Of a stretch of DNA of 24,431 nt, positions 1 through 6,516 are shown in pieces. The notes beneath the pieces are model-generated. The model had not been told where the DNA came from. It searched no databases and saw only the letters and a program-made list of their open reading frames with translations. Location: assembly GCA_035695065.1 (NCBI GenBank), contig DASSEW010000035.1:1-24431 (forward strand), in the 5' to 3' direction. Position 1 is the stretch's first letter. Every line of letters starts with the position of its first letter. Source of the DNA: 66-474 sp035695065. Lineage in GTDB: Bacteria; Pseudomonadota; Gammaproteobacteria; Xanthomonadales; Rhodanobacteraceae. A program made the translations under genes and the position numbers.

Positions 1-2836
1 GGCCATCGTGGATGGCCAATCGCTCTACGATCTCGACATCGAGATCCCCTCCAAAGAGCAGAAGAAGTCCAACATCTACAAGGGTCGCATCACCCGCGTA
101 GAACCTTCCCTCGAAGCCTGCTTCGTCGAATACGGCGGCGAGCGCCACGGCTTCCTGCCGCTGAAGGAAATCTCCCGCGAATACTTCAATCCGAATGCCG
201 ATCCGAACAAGGCCGGCATCCGCGAGCTGCTGAAGGAAGGCCAGGAACTGGTCGTGCAGGTCGAGAAGGAGGAACGCGGCAACAAGGGCGCCGCGCTCAC
301 CACGTTCATCTCGCTGGCCGGCCGCTACATGGTGCTGATGCCGAACAACCCGCGCGCCGGCGGCGTCTCGCGCCGGATCGAAGGCGAGGATCGGCAGGCG
401 CTGAAGGAAGCGCTGGACCACCTGCAGGTGCCCGAGGAGATGGGCCTGATCGTGCGCACCGCCGGCGTCGGCCGCGACGCCGAAGAACTGCAATGGGACC
501 TGGATTACCTGCTGCAACTCTGGAAGGCGATTTCGGAAGCCGCGGTCGGCCGCCCTGCCCCGTTCCTGATCTATCAGGAATCCAAGCTCATCATCCGTGC
601 GCTGCGCGACTACCTGCGCGGTGACATCGGCGAGATCCTGGTTGACGAGCCGTCGCTGTTCCAGGACGCACAGGACTTCATGCAGCAGGTGATGCCCAAC
701 AACCTGCGCAAGCTGAAGCTCTACGACGAAACCGTCCCGCTGTTCACCCGCTTCCAGATCGAAACGCAGATCGAGAATGCCTACGAGCGCAGCGTGCGGC
801 TGCCCTCCGGCGGCTCGATCGTCATCGACGGCACCGAAGCGCTGACCGCGATCGACATCAACTCCTCGCGCGCCACCAAGGGCGGCGACATCGAGGAGAC
901 CGCATTCAACACCAACTGCGAGGCCGCGGTCGAGATCGCGCGCCAGTTGCGCATCCGCGACGCCGGCGGCCTGATCGTCATCGACTTCATCGACATGGAA
1001 TCGGCGCGCCACCAGCGCGAAGTCGAGGAGAAGCTGAAAAACGCGCTGAAGCTGGACCGCGCGCGCGTGCAGATCGGCCGCATCTCGCGCTTCGGCCTGC
1101 TGGAAATGTCGCGCCAGCGGCTGCGCCCCAGCCTGGGCGAATCCACCCAGATCGTCTGTCCGCGCTGCGACGGCCACGGCCGCATCCGCGGCGTGGAATC
1201 GCTGTCGCTCTCCGCGTTGCGGCTGCTGGAAGAGCACGCGATGAAGGAGAACACCGGGCAGGTGCTGGTGCAGGCACCGCCCACGGTCGCCAACTTCCTG
1301 CTGAACGAGAAGCGCGCCAGCGTCGTAGAGATCGAGCTGCGCCACAAGGTGCACGTGGTGATCGTCGCCGACGAGAACCTGGAAACGCCGCACCTGGAAA
1401 TCACGCGCATCCGCGAGAGCGAGATGGGCGAGCATTCCAAGCCGAGCTACGAGCGCATGACGCCCGCCAGGGCCACGCCGCTGCCGAAGGTCGGCCAGGT
1501 CGAAACCCACGGCGAGGAACCGGCGGTCAGCGGAGTGAAACCCGCCACGCCGATGCCGCATCGCGAGGAAGTCGCCGCCGAAGCGCCGATCGCACAGCCT
1601 GCGCCGATGCCGATGAACGGCGGCGGTTTGATCTCGCGCCTGTTCGGCTGGTTCCGCAGCGAGCCTGTGAAGGAAGCCGCGCCGGCACCCGCGCCGAAAG
1701 CGCGCCCGGCGCGCGAAAGCACGCCGCAGACTTCCGCGCGCGGCGACACGCGCGAGCGTTCGCGCGATCGCCACGGCAACCGCCGCGATCGCGACCGCGA
1801 CAACGCGCGCCAGCAGCGCCCGCAGCGGCAATCGGTGACGCAACCGCAGCAGAACAAGCAGCGGCAGGAGCAACGCGCGCAGCAGCGCAACGAGCGCAAG
1901 CAGCAGGCTCCGACGGCAGCGCCCGCCGCCGCCGAGCACAAGCCGCAGCAGACCGCGCAGGCCGGCAACAAGCCGCAGGCTGACAAGCCCGCCGCGGAAA
2001 CGCCGCGCGTCACGCCCACGATCGCGCCCGTGCCCGTGCCCGCACCTGCGGCGACGCAGGAACATCCACCGAAGCCGGAAGCGGAAGCAGTCGACAAGAA
2101 CGAAAGCGCGCAAGCCGCCCCGGACCAGAAGGCGGTGAACGCCGACGGCACGCCGGCCAAGCGCCGCCGCGGCCGTCGCGGTGGTCGCCGCCGCAAGCGC
2201 GCCGGCGACGCGCAGCACGCGCAGAACCCGAACGGCAACGCTTCGCACGAGCGCGACATCGATGATGAAGACGGCGAGCCGTCGCATGCGCAGGAAGCAA
2301 CGCACGCGCATTCGCACGCGCCCGCGCGCGAACACGTGGCGGCGCCAACGTCCGCACCTTCGACGCAAGCCGGATCGCGTCCGCTGGGCGCGCATTCGTC
2401 GAACGTCCAGACCTCGAACGCGCCCGCCACGGCGCCCACCGGCGCTTCCGGCACTGCGGAAATCCGCAGCTTCCCGGTTGCAGCCGCCCCGGCCGCGGCA
2501 CAGGAATCCGTCACCGAAACCGCGCCGGTCGCGGCAAGGTTGCCGAAGCCGGAGCCGTTCGCGGCCGGCGAACGCACGGCCGCCGGCAACAGCGATGCGG
2601 CCGCGCCGCTGCCCTCGCCTTCCGAAGGTGCATCCGAAACCGCGGCACCGGCACACCGCCCGGCGCTGGGTTCGGCCGGCGGCATGGGTTCATCGCCGGG
2701 CGGATTCAACGCGCCCAGCGGTGCGCCGGCTGCATCGCAGTCGGCCTTCTCGCCGCAGCAGGGCGATCTGTTGCCGAAGCCGGCTCCGGCGGCCGCGCAA
2801 TCGCCGAGCAACAGCGAAGCGTCGAACTCGAACTGA
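1..2836 (+). CDS. rne: Ribonuclease E (5' end outside the window)
   Basis: Endoribonuclease that starts mRNA decay, processes rRNA and tRNA precursors and scaffolds the degradosome at the inner membrane. The reading frame is open from the first bases; by comparison with E. coli RNase E about 18 residues are missing. Counting from the GTG codon at 8, the S1 region and 5' sensor lead to the DNase I-like catalytic core with metal-binding Asp283 (in AIDINS) and Asp326 (in VIDFID), then the Zn-link Cys384/Cys387 (CPRC). These match E. coli Asp303, Asp346, Cys404 and Cys407. From about residue 480 the protein becomes a low-complexity Pro/Ala/Gln/Arg tail. This holds a short amphipathic stretch at 538-551 (GGGLISRLFGWFRS), a likely membrane anchor, and an arginine cluster at about 718-731, a likely RNA-binding site. 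The visible part is 942 residues, close to family size. The catalytic half is certain; the tail functions are inferred. Confidence 0.97.
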   Translation, partial: AIVDGQSLYDLDIEIPSKEQKKSNIYKGRITRVEPSLEACFVEYGGERHGFLPLKEISREYFNPNADPNKAGIRELLKEGQELVVQVEKEERGNKGAALTTFISLAGRYMVLMPNNPRAGGVSRRIEGEDRQALKEALDHLQVPEEMGLIVRTAGVGRDAEELQWDLDYLLQLWKAISEAAVGRPAPFLIYQESKLIIRALRDYLRGDIGEILVDEPSLFQDAQDFMQQVMPNNLRKLKLYDETVPLFTRFQIETQIENAYERSVRLPSGGSIVIDGTEALTAIDINSSRATKGGDIEETAFNTNCEAAVEIARQLRIRDAGGLIVIDFIDMESARHQREVEEKLKNALKLDRARVQIGRISRFGLLEMSRQRLRPSLGESTQIVCPRCDGHGRIRGVESLSLSALRLLEEHAMKENTGQVLVQAPPTVANFLLNEKRASVVEIELRHKVHVVIVADENLETPHLEITRIRESEMGEHSKPSYERMTPARATPLPKVGQVETHGEEPAVSGVKPATPMPHREEVAAEAPIAQPAPMPMNGGGLISRLFGWFRSEPVKEAAPAPAPKARPARESTPQTSARGDTRERSRDRHGNRRDRDRDNARQQRPQRQSVTQPQQNKQRQEQRAQQRNERKQQAPTAAPAAAEHKPQQTAQAGNKPQADKPAAETPRVTPTIAPVPVPAPAATQEHPPKPEAEAVDKNESAQAAPDQKAVNADGTPAKRRRGRRGGRRRKRAGDAQHAQNPNGNASHERDIDDEDGEPSHAQEATHAHSHAPAREHVAAPTSAPSTQAGSRPLGAHSSNVQTSNAPATAPTGASGTAEIRSFPVAAAPAAAQESVTETAPVAARLPKPEPFAAGERTAAGNSDAAAPLPSPSEGASETAAPAHRPALGSAGGMGSSPGGFNAPSGAPAASQSAFSPQQGDLLPKPAPAAAQSPSNSEASNSN

Positions 2837-2839
2837 AGC

Positions 2840-3505
2840 TCAGCCGCCGGCCAGCGCCGGCGGCGTCTTCCTCGAATCTTCCAGCATGCCGTGCGCACCG
2901 AGCAGGTGCGCCAGCGCGATGCTGTGCTCCACGCCCAGTTTCTCGAACAGCCGCTGCTTGTAGGTCGAGACGGTCTTGGGACTCAGGTGCAGGCGCTCGG
3001 CGATCTCGTTGATCGCGACACCACGCGCCAGCATCAGCGCGACTTCCAGTTCGCGCGATGAGAGCGACTCCAAAGGCGACGACTCGCCATCCACCGCGGC
3101 CAGCGCCATCTCGCGCGCGATCGTGGCATCCAGGTAACGCTTGCCTTGCGCGACGTTGCGCACCGCCGTCAGCAATTCTTCGGCGGGACAGGCCTTGGTG
3201 AGATAGCCGAGCGCGCCCGATTGCAGCAGCCTGCGCGGGAAACGCGCATCGTCCACCACGGTCAGGATGATGATCTGCGTGGGCAGTTCGGCGCGGCGCA
3301 CGCGCTCGGTCAGTTCGATGCCGCTCATGCCAGGCATGTGCACGTCCAGCAACGCGACATCGGGTTTCTGCGCGCGTATGAGGCGCAAGCCTTCCTCGGC
3401 ATCGCCCGCTTCACCGACCACCTCGATGTCGGTTTGCGCGGACAGGATCAGGCGGAATCCGGAACGGACGAGTTCGTGGTCGTCCACCAGCACGACGCGG
3501 ACCAT
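2840..3505 (-). CDS. uvrY: GacA/UvrY-type LuxR-family response regulator
   Basis: Two-domain transcriptional regulator of 221 aa. The receiver domain (about 1-118) has the acidic pair Asp8/Asp9, phosphoacceptor Asp54 in LLDVHMPG, Thr82 and Lys104. The LuxR-type helix-turn-helix at about 145-205 contains LSSRELEVALMLARG and LSPKTVSTYKQRLFEKL. Sequence and neighbourhood match the GacA/UvrY/SirA group, which in other gammaproteobacteria is phosphorylated by a BarA/GacS kinase and activates CsrA-sponging small RNAs; neither partner is in this window. The ATG at 3505 is preceded by a strong GGGGGAGGGAG Shine-Dalgarno. In E. coli this gene precedes uvrC; here it lies beyond the tRNA cluster that follows pgsA. 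No clear terminator separates it from tRNA-Leu 70 nt upstream, so it may be read from the tRNA promoter. Confidence 0.9.
   Translation of the reverse strand: MVRVVLVDDHELVRSGFRLILSAQTDIEVVGEAGDAEEGLRLIRAQKPDVALLDVHMPGMSGIELTERVRRAELPTQIIILTVVDDARFPRRLLQSGALGYLTKACPAEELLTAVRNVAQGKRYLDATIAREMALAAVDGESSPLESLSSRELEVALMLARGVAINEIAERLHLSPKTVSTYKQRLFEKLGVEHSIALAHLLGAHGMLEDSRKTPPALAGG
2843..2864. terminator. GC-rich hairpin between convergent rne and uvrY
   Basis: A perfect 9-bp stem (GCCGCCGGC at 2843-2851 with GCCGGCGGC at 2856-2864) and a CAGC loop lie 6 nt after the rne stop. The hairpin also encodes the last residues (PALAGG) of the convergent response regulator. Neither side has a real U-tract, so it may pause or protect 3' ends rather than act as a classical intrinsic terminator. 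Confidence 0.45.
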
Positions 3506-3575
3506 GATGCTCCCTCCCCCATAGCTCCCTATCCGCGACGGTAAGCGGCTAGCGCGCGCGATGCAAGTGCGTGGC

Positions 3576-3662
3576 TGGTGCCCGGGGTCGGGATCGAACC
3601 GACATGGCCGCGAGGCCGAGGGATTTTAAGTCCCTTGCGTCTACCAGTTTCGCCACCCGGGC
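3576..3662 (-). tRNA. leuZ: tRNA-Leu (anticodon TAA)
   Basis: An 87-nt cloverleaf on the minus strand with acceptor GCCCGGG pairing to CCCGGGC, a long variable arm typical of leucine tRNA, anticodon loop CTTAAAA (TAA at positions 34-36), T-loop GTTCGAT and an encoded CCA end. It corresponds by anticodon and position to leuZ of E. coli, the last tRNA of the glyW-cysT-leuZ cluster. Confidence 0.96.
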
Positions 3663-3679
3663 GAACACTCGAACGCGCA

Positions 3680-3753
3680 TGGAGGCCTGGGTCGGAATCG
3701 AACCGGCGTACGCGGATTTGCAGTCCGCTGCATGACCACTCTGCCACCAGGCC
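3680..3753 (-). tRNA. cysT: tRNA-Cys (anticodon GCA)
   Basis: A 74-nt minus-strand tRNA. The acceptor GGCCTGG pairs with CCAGGCC, the anticodon loop is CTGCAAA (GCA), the T-loop is GTTCGAT, the discriminator is U as expected for tRNA-Cys, and CCA is encoded. Only 17 nt separate it from tRNA-Leu, so the two are very probably processed from one transcript. Confidence 0.96.
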
Positions 3754-3766
3754 ACGCGCATCGGGA

Positions 3767-3772
3767 ATTGTA
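3767..3772 (-). promoter_or_regulatory. Possible -10 box for the tRNA-Cys/tRNA-Leu transcript
   Basis: Minus-strand TACAAT (5 of 6 matches to TATAAT) lies 13 nt upstream of the tRNA-Cys 5' end and is followed by a GC-rich stretch resembling the discriminator of stringently controlled promoters. It sits just after a strong terminator, so a new start is needed for these tRNAs. No good -35 hexamer is visible at 16-18 nt. Confidence 0.45.
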
Positions 3773-3800
3773 GCGGGCCATCGCAGGCAACGCCGCTGCA

Positions 3801-3831
3801 TAAAAACAAAACCCCGGCAGGGCCAGGGTTT
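3801..3831 (-). terminator. Intrinsic terminator after tRNA-Gly
   Basis: On the minus strand a 10-bp stem (AAACCCTGGC with GCCGGGGTTT, one U-G wobble) with a 3-nt CCT loop is followed by TGTTTTT. It is the only textbook Rho-independent terminator in the window. It lies between tRNA-Gly and tRNA-Cys, splitting a cluster that is one operon in E. coli. Confidence 0.85.
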
Positions 3832-3845
3832 GCTGTCATTGAAAG

Positions 3846-3894
3846 TGCGGTCATGGATGACCGCATTTTGATCCTGCGCTCAAGGATGAGCGCA
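3846..3894 (-). other. Two perfect hairpins in the tRNA-Gly 3' trailer
   Basis: Between tRNA-Gly and its terminator lie two stems. One is TGCGCTCA/TGAGCGCA (3875-3882 and 3887-3894, 4-nt loop). The other is TGCGGTCAT/ATGACCGCA (3846-3854 and 3857-3865, 2-nt gap). Together with the terminator stem they form a three-hairpin trailer of about 100 nt that starts with a T6 run directly after the tRNA CCA end. It could be a processed trailer RNA or a stability element. Confidence 0.55.
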
Positions 3895-3899
3895 AAAAA

Positions 3900-3975
<76 letters not shown>

Positions 3976-3986
3976 GCGAGCCGGTA

Positions 3987-4014
3987 ATGATAACGCCGCC
4001 ATGGCGCCAGTCAA
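3987..4014 (-). promoter_or_regulatory. Sigma-70 promoter of tRNA-Gly
   Basis: Minus-strand TTGACT (4014-4009), a 16-nt spacer and TATCAT (3992-3987) each match the consensus at 5 of 6 positions. The -10 ends 11 nt before the tRNA 5' end, giving a very short leader. It is the best sigma-70-like promoter I can see in the window, and it begins 14 nt after the pgsA stop. Confidence 0.75.
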
Positions 4015-4028
4015 GACTGCAATCGCGA

Positions 4029-4604
4029 TCAGGTGTTCTCCCGGGGAGAATCCACCCGCAGCACCGGCCAGGCCGCGCGCAGGTAGGCCAGCCCGGACCA
4101 GATCGTCAACACGGCCGCGACCACCAGCAGCCCCTCGCCCACGTGGTATACGCGCAGCACCGGCGCGTCGTGCTGGGCGAGCAGCACCAGCAGCGCGACG
4201 ATCTGCATCACCGTCTTGATCTTGCCGATCCACATCTCGTTGACGCGGGTGCGCTCGCCGACGATGGCCATCCATTCGCGCAACGCGGAGACCGCGATCT
4301 CGCGGCCGACGATGATCGCCGCGGTGATCGCCAGCAGCACGGTCGGATGCGACTGCACCAGCAGGAAGAGCGTGATCGCCACCATCAGCTTGTCGGCGAC
4401 CGGATCCAGGAAGGCGCCGAACGCGGAAACCTGGTCGTAGCGGCGCGCCAGCCAGCCATCCAGCCAGTCGGTGACGCTGGCGAGCAGGAACACGAATGCC
4501 GCGGCGATGCCCGCGCCGTGGAACGGCAGGTAGAACACCACCACCATCACCGGCAGCAGCGCCATGCGGAACAGGGTCAGCGCGTTCGGCAGGTTGATCC
4601 GCAT
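4029..4604 (-). CDS. pgsA: CDP-diacylglycerol-glycerol-3-phosphate 3-phosphatidyltransferase
   Basis: Inner-membrane enzyme making phosphatidylglycerophosphate, the committed step towards phosphatidylglycerol and cardiolipin. The 191-residue protein carries the full CDP-alcohol phosphotransferase signature: Asp46, Asp49-Gly50, Ala53-Arg54, Gly63, Asp67 and Asp71. Several hydrophobic helices surround it, and its length and sequence closely resemble E. coli PgsA. I chose the ATG at 4604 because the protein then begins MRINLPNALTLFR, as in the family, and is preceded by AGAGAG at good spacing. An upstream ATG at 4640 would add 12 unsupported residues. It lies 69 nt after uvrC and before the tRNA cluster, the classic uvrC-pgsA arrangement. 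Confidence 0.95.
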   Translation of the reverse strand: MRINLPNALTLFRMALLPVMVVVFYLPFHGAGIAAAFVFLLASVTDWLDGWLARRYDQVSAFGAFLDPVADKLMVAITLFLLVQSHPTVLLAITAAIIVGREIAVSALREWMAIVGERTRVNEMWIGKIKTVMQIVALLVLLAQHDAPVLRVYHVGEGLLVVAAVLTIWSGLAYLRAAWPVLRVDSPRENT

Positions 4605-4673
4605 CGGCAGCTCTCTAACGAATGCGCGAGTGTCGCACATCGGGCGGCTGATGGTGAGCGGACCCGGTCACGC

Positions 4674-6494
4674 TCACTCGTGCAGATAGGCGTAGATCCG
4701 TTCGGCCAGCGCGCGATTGATGCCGCGCACGCGGCTCAATTCCTCCACGCCTGCTGCAGCGACGCCGGCGTGGCCACCGAACGCCTTCAGCAACGCGGCG
4801 CGCCGCGATGCCCCGATGCCCGCGATGTCTTCCAGCACGCCGTGCTCGCGCGCAGCTTCGCGGCGCTTGCGATGGCCGGTGATGGCGAAGCGGTGCGCCT
4901 CGTCGCGGATGGCATCGATCAAGTGCAGCGCGGGCGATCCCGGGCCGGGGTTCAGTTGTTTGCCGCTGTCGCCGAGGATCAGCGTTTCTTCACCGACCCG
5001 CCGTGAAGGCCCTTTCGCCACGCCGACCACTTCGATCCCCTGCACGCCGTTCTCGCGCAGCGCTTCCAATGCCTGCGCGACCTGCCCTGCGCCGCCATCG
5101 ATCAGCCAGAGATCCGGCTTGTCGCCGGTGCCCGCAACGATCGGCTTCAACCGGCGCGTCAGGACCTGGTGCATCGCCGCGTAATCGTCGCCACCTGTGA
5201 TGCCGCGGATGTTGAACCGCCGATACTGGTTCTTGATCGGCCCTTCCGGGCCGAACACCACGCACGATGCGACCGTTTCCTCGCCCATCGTGTGGCTGAT
5301 ATCGAAGCATTCGATGCGTTGCGGCACATCCGGCAGTTGCAGCAGTTCGCGCAGCGCCTCGAAGCGCGCGTGCAGCGACTGCCTGCTCGACAACCGCGCG
5401 GTCAGTGCCGCCTCGGCATTGCGCGCGGCCAGTTCGACGAAACGCGCGCGTTCGCCGCGCACGCGCGACTTCAGCGCAACCTCGTGGCCGGCGTATTCGG
5501 TCAATACCTGCGCCAGCAGCTCGGCGTCGGGAACGGAAGTCTCCAGCACCAGCTCGTCCGGCACCGGCTTGTCGAGGTAATACTGCGCGACGAACTGGCC
5601 GAGCACGTCGGCAGGTTCCGAATCCAGCGCCAGCTTGGGGAAATAATCGCGCGAACCCAGGCTCACGCCGTTCCGGAAATACAGCACCGACACGCAGGCG
5701 ACGCCCGCCTCGACGCGGCAGGCCAGCACGTCCATGTCGGCGCGCGCGCCCTGCACGTAGTGATGCGCCTGCAGGCCGCGCAGCGTCGCGACCTGGTCGC
5801 GCAGTTTCGCCGCGCGCTCGAAATCGAGGTTCGCGCTGGCGCGTTCCATTTCCGATGCGAGTTCGTCGATCACCACGCTGCTGCGGCCTTCCAGGAACAT
5901 TGCCGCATGGCGGACGTCCTGCTGGTAGCTCTGCGGATCGATGTAGCCCACGCACGGCGCGGTGCAGCGGCCGATCTGGTATTGCAGGCACGGCCGCGAG
6001 CGGTTGCGGAAGAAGCTGTCCTCGCACTGGCGCACCTTGAACAGCTTCTGCATCAGGCCCAGCGATTCGCGCACCGCCCACGCGCTGGGGAACGGCCCGA
6101 AGTAGCGGCCCTTGCCGGTGCGCGCACCGCGATGGAAGGCCATGCGCGGGAAATCCTCGCCTTCCGACAGATAGATGTACGGATAGCTCTTGTCGTCGCG
6201 CAACATGACGTTGTAGCGCGGTTTCAGCGACTTGATGAGCTGCGATTCCAGCAGCAGCGCCTCGCCTTCGGTGCGCGTCAGCGTGACCTCGACATGCGCG
6301 ATCTGCGCGATCATCGCGGCAATGCGCGGATCCATCTTCGGCTTCAGGAAATAGCTGCCCACGCGCTTCTTCAGGTTGCCGGCCTTGCCGACGTACAGCA
6401 GCCCGCCTTCGGCATCGAACATGCGATAGACGCCGGGCGAAGAGGTGAGCGTGCGGACGAAGGCCTTGCCGTCGAAGGCCGGAGCGGATGCCAT
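4674..6494 (-). CDS. uvrC: Excinuclease ABC subunit C
   Basis: Nuclease subunit of nucleotide excision repair that makes both incisions around a lesion bound by UvrB. The 606 residues show the N-terminal GIY-YIG nuclease (GVY 21-23, YVG 34-36, Arg44, Glu83), the UvrB-interacting UVR segment at about 204-239, and the RNase H-like C-terminal nuclease with triad Asp398, Asp466 and His534 (E. coli 399, 466, 538). Helix-hairpin-helix repeats occupy about 550-606. All catalytic residues are present and the length is normal. It starts 22 nt after the thioredoxin/NHL gene, with no Shine-Dalgarno but a TAAAAT hexamer 6 nt before the ATG, and leads into pgsA. Confidence 0.97.
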   Translation of the reverse strand: MASAPAFDGKAFVRTLTSSPGVYRMFDAEGGLLYVGKAGNLKKRVGSYFLKPKMDPRIAAMIAQIAHVEVTLTRTEGEALLLESQLIKSLKPRYNVMLRDDKSYPYIYLSEGEDFPRMAFHRGARTGKGRYFGPFPSAWAVRESLGLMQKLFKVRQCEDSFFRNRSRPCLQYQIGRCTAPCVGYIDPQSYQQDVRHAAMFLEGRSSVVIDELASEMERASANLDFERAAKLRDQVATLRGLQAHHYVQGARADMDVLACRVEAGVACVSVLYFRNGVSLGSRDYFPKLALDSEPADVLGQFVAQYYLDKPVPDELVLETSVPDAELLAQVLTEYAGHEVALKSRVRGERARFVELAARNAEAALTARLSSRQSLHARFEALRELLQLPDVPQRIECFDISHTMGEETVASCVVFGPEGPIKNQYRRFNIRGITGGDDYAAMHQVLTRRLKPIVAGTGDKPDLWLIDGGAGQVAQALEALRENGVQGIEVVGVAKGPSRRVGEETLILGDSGKQLNPGPGSPALHLIDAIRDEAHRFAITGHRKRREAAREHGVLEDIAGIGASRRAALLKAFGGHAGVAAAGVEELSRVRGINRALAERIYAYLHE

Positions 6495-6500
6495 GCGCGG

Positions 6501-6506
6501 ATTTTA
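6501..6506 (-). promoter_or_regulatory. -10-like hexamer directly before uvrC
   Basis: Minus-strand TAAAAT ends 6 nt before the uvrC ATG. If it is a real -10 box, transcription would start at or next to the ATG, giving a leaderless mRNA, which would fit the absence of a Shine-Dalgarno. No convincing -35 is seen, so confidence is low. Confidence 0.3.
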
Positions 6507-6516
6507 CGCGAGCGCG

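Noticed and set aside
1447..2898. Long open frame antisense to the RNase E tail
   Set aside because: It is rich in Cys, Ala, Gly and Arg without any recognisable fold and exists because the repetitive GC-rich tail of rne lacks stops on the opposite strand.
3552..3566. 15-bp identity (CGCGCGCGATGCAAG) with positions 20926-20940, possible shared promoter element
   Set aside because: Mostly alternating CG, expected by chance in this base composition, and no matching -10 at the right distance in either place.
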